64,000 bases of DNA from Pelagibacterium lentulum (GCF_003992625.1 NZ_RZMW01000048.1:186001-250000), one strand, 5' to 3'. Numbered from the stretch's first letter, positions 47,300-56,508 are shown. Translations and numbers: made by a program. The notes: generated by a model from the sequence alone, not told the origin.

Positions 47300-48101
47300 G
47301 TCCAGACTCATTCATAGTCAGTAGGCGACAGCGGCAGCGAGCATCATTGCGGAGAGGTAATTTCGGTCAAGCTTGTCGTAGCGGGTGGCAACGCGGCGGC
47401 AATCTTTGAGGCGGCAGAACATGGCCTCGACGTGCCAGCTATCCCTGTATCGCTTTTCATCCTAGCAAATGGCGCGCTTGCGGTTCCTGCGGCCGGGGAT
47501 CATTGGGATGGTGTTCTGGTTTCGGAGTGTAGAGCGAAGGCGGTTGGCATCATAACCGCGGTCTGCGGTGACTCGCTTCATGCCTATGGTTTCTCCGATC
47601 AACAGATCAGCCCCCTTCACGTCCGAAGCGTTTCCAGGTGTCAGGATGAGGCGGAGCGGCCTTCCCAGAACATCGACAAGCGCGTGGACATTGGTGGTTT
47701 GGCCACCCACGCGAGATGCCAATGGCATTGGCTTTCGCCCGCCCCCCCTGCACAGCGATGGGCCTTGATATAGCTGCTGTCGATCTGGGCCGTTTCGGCG
47801 ATCCAGCCCTGTTCGGTCAAGGCGGGGAGGATGCACGACCAGATGCCATGATGGCTCCAGCGGTTCCAGCGATTGTAGACTGTGGTCAAGGGGCCATACT
47901 CGGCAGGGCAATCAGCCCAGCGTCCGCCGCACTTGAGCATGTGGATGATCCCCGAATTCACCCGCCGATCATCAACTCGACGTGCTCCGGGCTGGTTTCT
48001 GGGAAAGGTGCGGCTCAATGACAGCCCAGGCTTCATCGCTCAACCAGAAAAGTCTGCTCATCAACGCCTCCAGCTTTATCCAAGGCTAGAGAATCTGATT
48101 T
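47300..48101 (-). mobile_element. Degenerate IS5-family insertion sequence (IS427 group)
   Basis: This ~800-bp element encloses a broken transposase. Probable short terminal inverted repeats are CAGACTC near 47303 and GAATCTG near 48091; both ends sit by CTAG. Exact ends are uncertain. Confidence 0.65.
47318..48061 (-). pseudogene. IS5 family transposase, disrupted
   Basis: Reading from 48061, the frame begins MSRLFWLSDEAWAVIEPHLS, then an extra T near 48000 shifts it; homology resumes as NQPGARRVDDRRVNSGIIHM. The two halves of the transposase meet at a run of seven G (near 47732-47738) where a -1 shift is needed, likely programmed. The second half, GGRKPMPLASRVGGQTTNVH on to RNRKRAIC, is cut by a TAG near 47462 before the catalytic-Glu segment HVEAMFCRLKD; the tail ends at 47318. 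The extra T and the nonsense codon make it inactive. Confidence 0.85.
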
Positions 48102-48148
48102 GCAGCATCTATTCAATGTGCTGATTGGGTTTGGGCCTAGGGCACGGC

Positions 48149-48700
48149 TTAGGCATAATCAAAGTCCGACCCCTTGGGGGCATGAACAAGTCCCGCGGCA
48201 AAGCGGTGGGCATTTCTGATGTATCCCTCGGCCGAGCGTTGCAGGCCTGCGATTGCGGCCTCATCGAGCTGGCGAATGACTTTACCGGGAGATCCCACAA
48301 CCAGTGAGCCGTCGGGCACCTGCGTACCTTCGGTGATCAGCGCGCCTGCGCCGATCAGGCAATTGTCCCCGATGCGGGCGCCGTTGAGGACGATGGCCCC
48401 CATGCCGATCAGGCTGTCGTTGCCGATGGTGCACCCATGGAGCATGGCCTTGTGACCAATCGTGCAGCCCCGCCCGATGGTCAGTGGGAAGCCCATATCG
48501 GTGTGCAGAACCGTGTTTTCCTGCACATTGCTGCCCTGACCGATGGTGATGACCTCATTGTCGCCTCGCGCGACAACGCCGAACCAGATCCCGACATCCG
48601 CTTGAACAATGACCTTACCGACCAGAACCGCATTGGGCGCAATCCAAGCGACGTTGGGGTCGATCTGCGGGGCTGTGCCGTCGAGGGAATATCGGGGCAT
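48149..48700 (-). CDS. Gamma carbonic anhydrase family protein
   Basis: This is a 183-residue left-handed beta-helix protein made of hexapeptide repeats (for example IGRGCT, IGHKAM, IGNDSL). Three histidines that could bind metal are at His66 (VLHTDMG), His83 and His88 (IGHKAMLHG), the standard gamma-CA arrangement. Such proteins are common in alphaproteobacteria and often of uncertain activity. It follows the RraA gene at 48823 on the same strand but is separated by a 15-bp stem-loop. Confidence 0.9.
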   Translation of the reverse strand: MPRYSLDGTAPQIDPNVAWIAPNAVLVGKVIVQADVGIWFGVVARGDNEVITIGQGSNVQENTVLHTDMGFPLTIGRGCTIGHKAMLHGCTIGNDSLIGMGAIVLNGARIGDNCLIGAGALITEGTQVPDGSLVVGSPGKVIRQLDEAAIAGLQRSAEGYIRNAHRFAAGLVHAPKGSDFDYA

Positions 48701-48783
48701 TCATGAGGTCCTTGCAAGCAGAAACGTCGCCATTTCACAATGGCATCACCGCGTCCGGAGCCTGCCAGCTCCGCAATTGTCGA

Positions 48784-48820
48784 TTGATGGGGCAGGTGCC
48801 AGAGCCACCTGCCCCATCAA
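48784..48820 (-). terminator. Terminator hairpin after the first RraA-like gene
   Basis: A perfect 15-bp stem, TTGATGGGGCAGGTG (48784-48798) with CACCTGCCCCATCAA (48806-48820), has a 7-nt loop. It starts 2 bases past the stop of the RraA-like gene at 48823. The U tract is weak, but the stem is strong. Confidence 0.65.
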
Positions 48821-48822
48821 TA

Positions 48823-49548
48823 CTACCAGGGACGCTCTTCCAGTTCGACTGTCTTGTCGTATGGCATGCCAAGCTTTTCATAAAAGGCACGGCGCATGCG
48901 GCGGTCCTTGTCCTGTACCATCCAAGCGCGCTTGGCGATTTCTTCGCCATCTTCCTGCGGGATCACGACAATACCATCGTCATCGGCGATCACGCCATCG
49001 CCCGGACGCACATAGACACCACCACAGGTAATCGGCTTGCCCATGGAGGAGAGTTCGAGGCGGCCTGCCATGTGCCGCATCGAACGGACCGAACAGAACA
49101 CCGGGTCGTTCTGCATGATACATTCGCCGGAATCGCGGCAGGCGCCGTCGATGATGAAACCCACCGACCCCTTGACGCGCGCATCGAGCAGATTGTTGGA
49201 GCCGAGCAGCCCGCAACGGGACTGCTTGGTGTCGATCACATGCACTTCGTCTGGCGCGCCAAAACTGTGGCCGGCGGGCCAGAGGGCGTCAGGATGCGAG
49301 CTACGGTCGGGATTGCGCTTGTACTGGCGATCATCGAATTCATCATAGCTCATTGCCGGAATGGTGCGGTTGATGATGTTGAATTCGGCCGTCGTGGCAA
49401 TGCCAGCAAAAAAGACGCCGGGAAACAGGGGCCGCAGACGCGGGTCCATCTCATAGGTGTTCATGTAACCCATGGAGTCGAGCGCGTCGGTAACGTCTGA
49501 GGTACGTACCTTGCGAAGAATTTCGAGAGTGGTGGAACTGATAGACAT
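48823..49548 (-). CDS. RraA family protein, copy 1
   Basis: This is a 241-residue RraA-like protein, the fold of 4-hydroxy-4-methyl-2-oxoglutarate/4-carboxy-4-hydroxy-2-oxoadipate aldolases. It has VRTSDVTDALDSMG near 14-27, the substrate/metal loop IIDGACRDSGE near 131-141 and IADDDGIVVIPQED near 187-200. It is longer than canonical RraA (about 160). The ATG at 49548 has AGGAAG upstream; the in-frame ATG at 49617 lies inside the ABC ATPase gene. Last gene of the sugar ABC operon. A retro-aldol or decarboxylase step on a sugar acid is likely. Confidence 0.87.
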   Translation of the reverse strand: MSISSTTLEILRKVRTSDVTDALDSMGYMNTYEMDPRLRPLFPGVFFAGIATTAEFNIINRTIPAMSYDEFDDRQYKRNPDRSSHPDALWPAGHSFGAPDEVHVIDTKQSRCGLLGSNNLLDARVKGSVGFIIDGACRDSGECIMQNDPVFCSVRSMRHMAGRLELSSMGKPITCGGVYVRPGDGVIADDDGIVVIPQEDGEEIAKRAWMVQDKDRRMRRAFYEKLGMPYDKTVELEERPW

Positions 49549-49609
49549 AAGTGCTTCCTGTTGGTGGTTAGTGGGTGTCTTGCCGCAAACTGCGGCCAGA
49601 GCGAAGATG

Positions 49610-50782
49610 CTAGCCAAGGATGGTCAGGCCGGTTCCCTCGTCGAAAAAGTGCATCCGCTCGGTATCGAGCCGCACCGTGACGGTCTGCCCAAGCCGCACG
49701 TCGCTCTTGGCGGTGAAGCGGGCGACGCAGCGGGCCTTTCCGGCGGAAGATTTGATTTCATCGAGACTGTCCGAGCTGCGCACTTCGGCCGCCTGGGCAT
49801 CGATGCCAAGGTGCACGATAACATCGGACCCGAGAGCTTCGACAAGTTCGACCGCTGCCGAGATGCAGTTTTCCGGTTTTCCGTCTGGATCGCCTGCAGC
49901 ATCGGATATGTCTTCGGGGCGGATACCAACGATCAGGCGCTTGCCCGAGTAGTCGCCGAGCTCGGCATAGCGCCCTTGAACCGGCAGCATCAGCGTATGC
50001 CCGCCCATCTTCAGCGCGAGCGCATCTGCCTTGCCTTCAAGGGTGGCCCAATACATGTTCATGGTCGGCGACCCGATGAACGCAGCAACAAAGGTGTTGC
50101 GTGGCTTGTTATAGATGTTTGACGGCGTATCGACCTGTTGCAGCGTGCCGTCCTTGAGTAGCGCAACGCGATGGCCCATCGTCATGGCCTCGACCTGGTC
50201 GTGGGTCACATAGATCGTGGTAACCCCAAGCCGATGCTGCAGCGAGGCGATCTCGGCGCGCATTTGCACACGCAGTTTGGCGTCAAGATTGGACAGCGGT
50301 TCGTCCATCAGGAACACCGCAGGTTTGCGCACGATGGCACGACCCATGGCCACGCGCTGTCGCTGGCCGCCGGACAATTGGCCGGGGCGCCGCTTGAGAT
50401 AGGCCTCGAGTTCCAGGACCCGGGCTGCTTCCTGAACGCGCGTGTCGATTTCGCTCTTGGGCATTTTGGCGATCTGGAGGGGGAAGGCGATGTTGTTGTA
50501 AACGCTCATATGCGGATAGAGCGCATAGGACTGGAATACCATCGCGATGTCGCGATCTTTGGGGTGAACGTCGTTGACGAACTCATCGCCAATCCAGACA
50601 GCGCCGTCGGTAATTTCCTCGAGCCCCGCGATCATGCGCAGGGCGGTCGACTTGCCGCATCCGGACGGGCCGACCAGCACGAGGAACTCCCCGTCCTCTA
50701 TGTCGAGCGAGACGCCATCTACCGCCTTGAGCGCACCGCCGGCATAGGATTTGGTCAGATTCTGTAGTGTCACACTGGCCAT
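49610..50782 (-). CDS. Sugar ABC transporter ATP-binding protein (UgpC/MalK type)
   Basis: This is a 390-residue ATPase with Walker A GPSGCGKST near 37-45, Q-loop VFQSYALYPHMSVY near 81-94, signature LSGGQRQRVA near 135-144, Walker B FLMDEPLSNLDAKLR near 157-171 and the switch VTHDQVEAMTMG. The C-terminal TOBE/OB domain spans about 240-390. It energises the two permeases upstream. It follows the MalG-type permease by 17 bp. Confidence 0.94.
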   Translation of the reverse strand: MASVTLQNLTKSYAGGALKAVDGVSLDIEDGEFLVLVGPSGCGKSTALRMIAGLEEITDGAVWIGDEFVNDVHPKDRDIAMVFQSYALYPHMSVYNNIAFPLQIAKMPKSEIDTRVQEAARVLELEAYLKRRPGQLSGGQRQRVAMGRAIVRKPAVFLMDEPLSNLDAKLRVQMRAEIASLQHRLGVTTIYVTHDQVEAMTMGHRVALLKDGTLQQVDTPSNIYNKPRNTFVAAFIGSPTMNMYWATLEGKADALALKMGGHTLMLPVQGRYAELGDYSGKRLIVGIRPEDISDAAGDPDGKPENCISAAVELVEALGSDVIVHLGIDAQAAEVRSSDSLDEIKSSAGKARCVARFTAKSDVRLGQTVTVRLDTERMHFFDEGTGLTILG

Positions 50783-50799
50783 GAATTACTCCGAACGGA

Positions 50800-51696
50800 T
50801 TACTTGAAGCCTTGGGTAGCGATGCCCTTGGTGAGCAAGCGCTGCGAAGCGAGGAAAAAGCCCAGCACCGGGCCGATGGAAACCAGCACCATGGCGAACA
50901 GGCCGCCAAAGGAAGAAGAACCGCTGGTTGGGTCCAGAAAGAGCCTCAAGGCGACCGGTACCGTCATGCGATTGGTGTCGGTGAGGTAGATCAGCTGGCT
51001 GAAGAAGTCGTTGTAGGTGTTGATGAAGGTGAACACCGCTGTCGTGGCAAGCGCCGGCATCGACAGGGGCAAGATAATGCGCCAGTAACGCTGCCAGTAG
51101 GATGCCCCATCCACCACTGCTGCCTGCTCGAGCTCGGCGGGCAGTGAACGCATGAACTGGACCATCAGGAAGATAAAGAACGCGTCATGCGCCAGGAACT
51201 TTGGCACCACCAGAGGCAGGATCGTATTCACCCAGCCGATGTTGAGAAAGAAGATGTACTGGGGAATGAGCTGTACATGGATCGGCAGCATCATCGTGCC
51301 GAGCATGATGGCAAACAGCACCCATTTGCCCCTGAACTCCAGCCGCGCGAACGCATAGGCGGCCATTGAACAGGCCAGGAGATTGCCGACGATCGCAAAG
51401 GCGCAGATGATGAACGAGTTGATGTAGAACCGGGTGAAGGTCAGGTCCCCGTAAAGGTTCCAGCCCCGCACGAAGTTTTCCAACGTCCAGTTGGTTGGGA
51501 TAAAGCCCATGCCGCCAAAGATCTCGGCTTCCGGACGCAGGGCGCTGAACACCATCCAGATCACCGGATAGAGCATCACAAACAGCAGCGAGATGAGAAT
51601 TGCGTGGAGTCCGAGGCCTTTGAGCCTGCGCATGTTCGCACGGCGCTGACGCTCGGCCTTCAGCAGTTCCGGATCGTAGGTCTTAGCGGTCGCCAT
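50800..51696 (-). CDS. Carbohydrate ABC permease (MalG type)
   Basis: This is a 298-residue inner-membrane permease of the CUT1 class with six hydrophobic segments and the EAA loop EQAAVVDGASYWQRYWRIILPLSMPAL near 190-216. The ATG at 51696 overlaps the MalF-type gene end by 14 bases. An in-frame ATG at 51741 lies deeper inside that gene and adds a cysteine-rich stretch unlike the family. Confidence 0.92.
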   Translation of the reverse strand: MATAKTYDPELLKAERQRRANMRRLKGLGLHAILISLLFVMLYPVIWMVFSALRPEAEIFGGMGFIPTNWTLENFVRGWNLYGDLTFTRFYINSFIICAFAIVGNLLACSMAAYAFARLEFRGKWVLFAIMLGTMMLPIHVQLIPQYIFFLNIGWVNTILPLVVPKFLAHDAFFIFLMVQFMRSLPAELEQAAVVDGASYWQRYWRIILPLSMPALATTAVFTFINTYNDFFSQLIYLTDTNRMTVPVALRLFLDPTSGSSSFGGLFAMVLVSIGPVLGFFLASQRLLTKGIATQGFK

Positions 51697-52660
51697 AAAA
51701 CACCCAATAGCGCGAGGACCAGAACAGCACGGCGGTCGCAAGACCGATGGCGATCAGCAAAATCCAGGCCATGGCGGAGGCATAGCCCATCTGGAGTTGC
51801 TGGAAGGCCTGCTGATAAAGATAGAGCGAATACAGAAGCGTGGAGTCGATCGGTCCGCCGCGGCCATTCGAGACGACGAAGGCCTGGGTAAATGACTGGA
51901 ACGACCCGATCAGAAGCAGCACTGTATTGAAGAAAATAACTGGCGTTATCAGCGGCAAGGTAATGCGGCGGAAGCGCTGCAAGGCATTGGCGCCATCAAT
52001 TGAGGCCGCCTCGTAATAGGAGTCCGGTATCTGGCGAAGTGCTGCCAGAAAGATCACCATCGAAGCGCCAAACGTCCAGACGTTGAGCGTGATCACCGAC
52101 GGCAAGGCAAAGGTCGGATTGTTGATCCAGCCGCGCCCCGCAATGCCGACCAGGCTCAGCAGGTAATTTACAACGCCGCGTTCACCGAACACTTCCTTCC
52201 ACAAAAGCCCGATACCGACACTCGCGCCAATCAGGGACGGTACATAGAAAAGGGATCGGTAAATTGCGAGCCCGCGCAGCCCCCGATTGAGGGCGACCGC
52301 GACGCACAGCGAGAAGATGAGGATGAGCGGGACAGAGAAGCCGACAAATTTCAGCGTCACCCAGATCGAGGCGACAAAACGGCGATCACCCGTGAAGAGG
52401 CGCACATAATTGTCAAAGCCGACCCAGGATGGCAGCCCGATAACGGCGTAATTTGTAAAGCTGAGATATAGCGAGGCCAGCATCGGCAGCGTGGTGATAA
52501 GCACGATTCCGCAGAGCCAGGGCAAAAGGAACAGGTAGGCCGCACGGTTCTCCGCCTTCTTAAGGGCCGACCCGGAACGGTTCTCGGGAATTTGGCGCAA
52601 AGGGCGTCCAGCTTCCGCTGCGGACAAGACCGGATTGTTGGATGAATCGATCGTGCTCAA
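51683..52660 (-). CDS. Carbohydrate ABC permease (MalF type)
   Basis: This is a 325-residue permease. A 33-residue cytoplasmic N-terminus precedes six membrane helices; YLFLLPWLCGIVLITTLPMLASLYLSF near 43-69 is the typical first helix, and the EAA loop EAASIDGANALQRFRRITLPLITPV lies near 230-254. It follows the binding-protein gene after a 10-bp stem-loop. It pairs with the MalG-type protein to form the channel. Confidence 0.92.
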   Translation of the reverse strand: MSTIDSSNNPVLSAAEAGRPLRQIPENRSGSALKKAENRAAYLFLLPWLCGIVLITTLPMLASLYLSFTNYAVIGLPSWVGFDNYVRLFTGDRRFVASIWVTLKFVGFSVPLILIFSLCVAVALNRGLRGLAIYRSLFYVPSLIGASVGIGLLWKEVFGERGVVNYLLSLVGIAGRGWINNPTFALPSVITLNVWTFGASMVIFLAALRQIPDSYYEAASIDGANALQRFRRITLPLITPVIFFNTVLLLIGSFQSFTQAFVVSNGRGGPIDSTLLYSLYLYQQAFQQLQMGYASAMAWILLIAIGLATAVLFWSSRYWVFYGDR

Positions 52661-52735
52661 AATGAAATCCTCCCTCGCGCCTCGGCAAACACTAGCAAAA
52701 GACTCACATCAGGGATGCGAATTTGTGCCAATCAA

Positions 52736-52769
52736 TTGCGCGCGGACCAACGGTTGAGCCCGCGCGCAA
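52736..52769 (-). terminator. Intra-operon stem-loop after the sugar-binding protein gene
   Basis: TTGCGCGCGG (52736-52745) pairs with CCGCGCGCAA (52760-52769) around a 14-nt loop, 8 bases past the stop of the binding-protein gene and before the MalF-type gene. No U tract, so it most likely lowers permease expression or protects the upstream mRNA. Confidence 0.5.
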
Positions 52770-52776
52770 GTTTGCG

Positions 52777-54123
52777 TTAGCGTGCAGCCTGGCTGAGTTG
52801 CTGCTGCAACTCGGAGATCAGCTGCTCGGCGCCCTGTTCGGGTGTGAGTTGCTCGAATGCGACCGCGTCATAACTGCGGTTGAGCACATCGGTCATTGCC
52901 TGATATCCGCCTGCGGGCCAGAAGACAGGATTGGCCGTGGGAACAACCTCGTTGTAGAGCTCGATCAGGCGAACCTGTGTCGGCTGGGTTGCGGGATCGG
53001 CGGCCTGGGCGTTGGCGAGTTCGGGAATGGAGACGACACCATTGTCCGACTGATAGATGCCCGCAGCCTCGGGGTTCTGGGTCCAGAAGTTGATCCAGGC
53101 GGCGGTGGCCGGAATTTGCTCCGCCGCACAGTTGGCGCCGATGGCAATGCCGTTGGTACCAAGATCCATGCCTACGGTTCCGTCAGGACCGACCGGGTAG
53201 GGGCGAGTATTGATTGTTGCACCCGGATTGACGGTGTTGGTCACCGTCTGGACTGAGCCGAGTTGGTTGGGCGGACGATTGGTTGCATAGCCGCGGCCGT
53301 TCGCCAGATTGGATTCTTCAACCAGCGCACTGTTTTCGCTGATCATTTCCTCAGGCGACTCGGTGACGCCTTCCCTGCGGAGCTCTTCCCAGTATTCGAA
53401 CCAGGCAACCGCAATCTCCTGGGAAAATGCAACTTCGGAGCCCTCGAATACCTTCTCGCCATGCGACTGGACCCAGGGGATGAATGCGTCGGGTTCGCGA
53501 CCCATGTTGTGGGTTGCAACGGCACCATCCGGCAGTGTCGCTTGGATTGCGCGCAAATGTTCGGCGTACTCTTCCCAAGTATAGGGCCATTCCATTGGCT
53601 CAACGCCAGCGGCAATACCGTTTTCGAGCATCTGCTCATTGTACATGAGCGCAAAGTAGAACACGCCGTGCGGGATCATGTAGAGATTGCCGTCGGCGCC
53701 GCGTGACGAGTCCATCACGGCGTCAGGTATGCCGGTGACATCGAGCGTGCCGTCGGCAACCAGATCGTCAAGCGGCATCAGAATGTCGGGGCGGGCATAG
53801 GTGGCCAGCCAGCGTGACTGCATGGTGATGGCGCAGGGCTGGTTGTTGCCAGCGGACTGGATCGTCAGGCGCTCCCAATAGGGAACGAAATCTGCGGTTT
53901 CGCGCGAGATCGATACGCCAGGGTTGGCCGCTTCAAACAATTGAATGATGCGGTCGGTCTTGTCATTGCGGACCTGACCACCCCACCAGCTAAAACGGAT
54001 ATCGCCCTGCAGGTCGTTGTCTTGAGCGATGGCGCCCATTGGCATGGTTGCAAGCGCAAGCGCCAGGAGCGACGTAGCGATCACCGGGCCGATAGCCACA
54101 CTCGGAACTTTGGTGTCTTTCAT
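52777..54123 (-). CDS. Extracellular sugar-binding protein, family 1
   Basis: This is a 448-residue periplasmic protein with a signal peptide (hydrophobic VIATSLLALALATMPMGAIA, cleavage near AIA-Q at 34). The mature SBP_bac_1 fold has FSWWGGQVRNDKTDRIIQLFE near 43-63. The ATG at 54123 is preceded by GGGAGGAAATT; an in-frame ATG at 54156 is without such a site. Two TTGTATGCAA operator-like palindromes lie 138-232 bases upstream, indicating its own GntR-controlled promoter. The gene order binding protein-MalF-MalG-ATPase-RraA is one operon. Ligand unknown. Confidence 0.93.
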   Translation of the reverse strand: MKDTKVPSVAIGPVIATSLLALALATMPMGAIAQDNDLQGDIRFSWWGGQVRNDKTDRIIQLFEAANPGVSISRETADFVPYWERLTIQSAGNNQPCAITMQSRWLATYARPDILMPLDDLVADGTLDVTGIPDAVMDSSRGADGNLYMIPHGVFYFALMYNEQMLENGIAAGVEPMEWPYTWEEYAEHLRAIQATLPDGAVATHNMGREPDAFIPWVQSHGEKVFEGSEVAFSQEIAVAWFEYWEELRREGVTESPEEMISENSALVEESNLANGRGYATNRPPNQLGSVQTVTNTVNPGATINTRPYPVGPDGTVGMDLGTNGIAIGANCAAEQIPATAAWINFWTQNPEAAGIYQSDNGVVSIPELANAQAADPATQPTQVRLIELYNEVVPTANPVFWPAGGYQAMTDVLNRSYDAVAFEQLTPEQGAEQLISELQQQLSQAAR

Positions 54124-54256
54124 AATTTCCTCCCTTTGAGATCGGGTCAAATCCAAGCGGCGCGTAGCGCCTTTTGGGTAAATCGGACTGCGATCTGGAT
54201 TGGCGCCCCTGCCGCCCCCTCCTCGGGACCAGCGTCCTCGCCGATTTCACCTTCAT

Positions 54257-54274
54257 ATTCTTGTATGCAAGAAT
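54257..54274. promoter_or_regulatory. Putative GntR operator 1
   Basis: ATTCTTGTATGCAAGAAT: outer arms ATTCTTG and CAAGAAT are perfectly complementary around TATG. It lies about 134 bases ahead of the sugar-binding protein gene. Confidence 0.65.
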
Positions 54275-54340
54275 GCTGACTGTCAACGGGTATATCTTGT
54301 AAATTATCATCCAAATACGCATGCGTGGCATGATCCCGAT

Positions 54341-54359
54341 CTGTTTTGTATGCAAACAG
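54341..54359. promoter_or_regulatory. Putative GntR operator 2
   Basis: CTGTTTTGTATGCAAACAG contains TTGTATGCAA at 54346-54355. It is 6 bases beyond the YciI stop and 84 bp from operator 1, so it could serve the sugar transport operon. Confidence 0.6.
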
Positions 54360-54364
54360 TGCAT

Positions 54365-54661
54365 TCAGCCTTGCAAGTCCGCAGGCCGTTTCATGAACCA
54401 GTCCCATCGGGCGATGTCCAAAGTCCCGAAAACCCCTTGCGTCCAGTAAGGGTCGGCTCGGGCGAAGTCTTCGGCCGCCTGCTGGCTCTCGGCGCGCATA
54501 ACGATCATGCTGCCGATCGGCTCACCTGCTGTATCAAGATAAGGGCCCGCCAGAATGAGATCATCTCCCAGACCCGCATAATAGGCGCGGTGCTGGGGAC
54601 GATAGGCTAGCCGGTCTTTCATGCCATCGACTTTGTCGCGACCGCTTACAATGAACAACAT
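54365..54661 (-). CDS. YciI family protein
   Basis: This is a 98-residue protein opening MLFIVSGRDKVDGM, with HRAYYAGLGDDLILAGPYLDTAGEPIGSM and FARADPYWTQGVFGTLDIARW, the ferredoxin-like YciI/YCII fold. The family is proposed to be small enzymes with a His-Asp pair; the substrate is not established. GGGAGAC precedes the ATG. A longer frame extends through the upstream dehydrogenase gene and is not real. It is the last gene of the RraA-amidohydrolase-dehydrogenase operon. Confidence 0.82.
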   Translation of the reverse strand: MLFIVSGRDKVDGMKDRLAYRPQHRAYYAGLGDDLILAGPYLDTAGEPIGSMIVMRAESQQAAEDFARADPYWTQGVFGTLDIARWDWFMKRPADLQG

Positions 54662-54678
54662 TGGCGTCTCCCATGAGC

Positions 54679-55581
54679 TCAGGACGATTGCGTCTGGTAA
54701 AGTCGGGACACCGAGGCGCTGTCTTCCATGTCGTTGCCGGCATCGGCGTAGCGACCATACTGGCGCACCGCCGCATCGAGAAGCGGCAGCTCCAGGCCCA
54801 GGTCTTCCACGAAATGCGATACCGCCTTGAGATCCTTGTTGACCTGGCGCACATAGCTGCGCGGGGGGTCGAAATCGTCGGCGCTCATCTGGGTATAGAT
54901 GCGCTGCAGCATGGCGCTGTCGGCAAGCCCGCCCTTGAGGCAAACGGGCAGGAGGTCGGGATCTATGCCTGTTGCGCGGCACGCTGCCAGCAATTCCGCC
55001 ATCAGGATGTAGTTGGTGCCAACGATTGCCTGATTGAGGATTTTTGTCTTTTGCCCATTGCCGATCTCGCCCATACAGGTGACGTTCTGTCCTATGTCGC
55101 GCAGGATGGGCTCGACAGCGGCAAAACAAGCTTCATCGCCACCTGCCATGAGCGTCAATTGGCCCTCACGCGCAGGCTGGGGGCCGCCCGACATCGGAGC
55201 GTCGATCCAGTCGGCACCAAGTTCTTCCTTGAGCCGGGCCGCAAGCTTCAGGGTCGCCTCCGGTGAGGTGGTCGAGAGGTCAATCAGGACCTTTGCGCCT
55301 TCTCCCGCCCTGGCAAACCCGTCCGGCCCGAAGCAGACGCTTTCAATTGCATCGTCGCCCAGCACGCAAACCAGAACCACATCCGAACTTTGCCAGACCT
55401 CTTCAGGCGACTCCGCCCACTCCGCGCCGCTGTCCTTGACCTTGTCGAAGCGCTCGGGCTCGAGGTTCCACACTGTCAGCGCATAGCCCTTGTCGCGGAG
55501 GCGCTCGACGATGGGCGTCCCCATTATGCCAAGACCCACCATGCCCAGACGCACGTTGTTGTCGAAACCTTCGCCCTGCAT
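54679..55581 (-). CDS. NAD(P)-dependent oxidoreductase, 3-hydroxyisobutyrate dehydrogenase family
   Basis: This is a 300-residue beta-hydroxyacid dehydrogenase. It has the Rossmann motif GMVGLGIMGTPIVERL near 12-27, the substrate-site DAPMSGGPQPAREGQL near 117-132 and the catalytic Lys in GNGQKTKILNQ near 166-176. The ATG at 55581 lies 3 bases after the amidohydrolase stop, with AAGGGG upstream. Family members act on hydroxy acids such as tartronate semialdehyde, L-threonate or glyoxylate derivatives, which fits a sugar-acid pathway. Confidence 0.9.
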   Translation of the reverse strand: MQGEGFDNNVRLGMVGLGIMGTPIVERLRDKGYALTVWNLEPERFDKVKDSGAEWAESPEEVWQSSDVVLVCVLGDDAIESVCFGPDGFARAGEGAKVLIDLSTTSPEATLKLAARLKEELGADWIDAPMSGGPQPAREGQLTLMAGGDEACFAAVEPILRDIGQNVTCMGEIGNGQKTKILNQAIVGTNYILMAELLAACRATGIDPDLLPVCLKGGLADSAMLQRIYTQMSADDFDPPRSYVRQVNKDLKAVSHFVEDLGLELPLLDAAVRQYGRYADAGNDMEDSASVSRLYQTQSS

Positions 55582-55583
55582 TC

Positions 55584-56489
55584 TCAATCCCCTTTGGCCA
55601 CGTCAATACGATAGATGCGGGCGGCATTGGCCCAGAACAGCTTGTCCTGATCTGACTTTGGCCTGTCCGCCACCGCACGCCCAAATCCGTTAAAGATCGT
55701 CGAGAAACCGGCGACAAGGCTATCGACGGGAAAGTTCGAGGCAAACATGCAGCGATCCGTCCCGAAAATGTCGATCGTCTCGAGGATTATCTGGCCGTTA
55801 TCCTGCACGGTCCAGGGGCGCCCTTTCTGTCCCAAGCCAGAGATCTTGACCGCAATGTTGGGGCACTCGGCGGCACGCTTCATTGCTGCCCGCCAGCCGT
55901 CGAGCCCCTCGGGGCTTCTGTCGGATGGCAAGCCTGTGTGATTGATGATGATCTGGGTGTCGAGAAACGCCTGCGCGAGGTCCGCCGCTTCGCCCAGGTG
56001 CCACCAGGGGGTCTGCAGATCAAAGCTCAAACCGTTCGGTTCCAGCATGGCAAATCCCCGGCGAAACGCTTCATCGCCCATCGATCCCGGCGCGCCCATG
56101 ACGACCTCGACGGGGCTTGTCGCTGACTTGGGCTTGTGGCGAATTCCCCGAACAAACGTAGTCTTCCCCAGAGCCTCGAGCACCTCCTGCGCGTCCTGCC
56201 GATCAAGCCAGGCCTGGGCCACCATGACACTGGGCAAGCCCTCGCGTTCTCGCACGGCATTCACCCAGGCCACCTCGCCCAAGGGGTCTTGCGGGTTCCA
56301 TTCGGTCTCAATGAACACGCTGCCGACAACCTCGAACTCTGAGGCATCCTTGCGATAGTCTCCAGCAAGGTAGTTGCGCTTGATGGCACTGTAGTCACCA
56401 TAGCGGAAATTGACCGGCTTGTCGGCCAGCCAGGGCAGGTAGTTGGCCTCGATGTCCCAGAAATGGTGATGCGCGTCTATGATCCGCAC
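55584..56489 (-). CDS. Amidohydrolase family protein (COG3618 TIM barrel)
   Basis: This is a 301-residue metal-dependent hydrolase of the amidohydrolase-2 family: VRIIDAHHHFWDIE at the N-terminus (metal histidines 7-9), FVRGIRHKPKS near 105-115, IIINHTGLPSDRSP near 178-191 and a C-terminal TDRCMFASNFPVD near 240-252. The start is a GTG at 56489 with GGGAGAC 5 bases upstream; an apparent longer frame enters the RraA gene and is spurious. It lies between RraA copy 2 and the dehydrogenase. A sugar-lactone or carboxylate hydrolase role is inferred. Confidence 0.86.
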   Translation of the reverse strand: MRIIDAHHHFWDIEANYLPWLADKPVNFRYGDYSAIKRNYLAGDYRKDASEFEVVGSVFIETEWNPQDPLGEVAWVNAVREREGLPSVMVAQAWLDRQDAQEVLEALGKTTFVRGIRHKPKSATSPVEVVMGAPGSMGDEAFRRGFAMLEPNGLSFDLQTPWWHLGEAADLAQAFLDTQIIINHTGLPSDRSPEGLDGWRAAMKRAAECPNIAVKISGLGQKGRPWTVQDNGQIILETIDIFGTDRCMFASNFPVDSLVAGFSTIFNGFGRAVADRPKSDQDKLFWANAARIYRIDVAKGD

Positions 56490-56508
56490 TGCAGTCTCCC
56501 GATTTTTC

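Noticed and set aside
47462-47911. Second transposase frame as an independent gene
   Set aside because: It is the continuation of the first frame through a -1 shift at a G run and is ended early by a nonsense codon; it belongs to one broken transposase.
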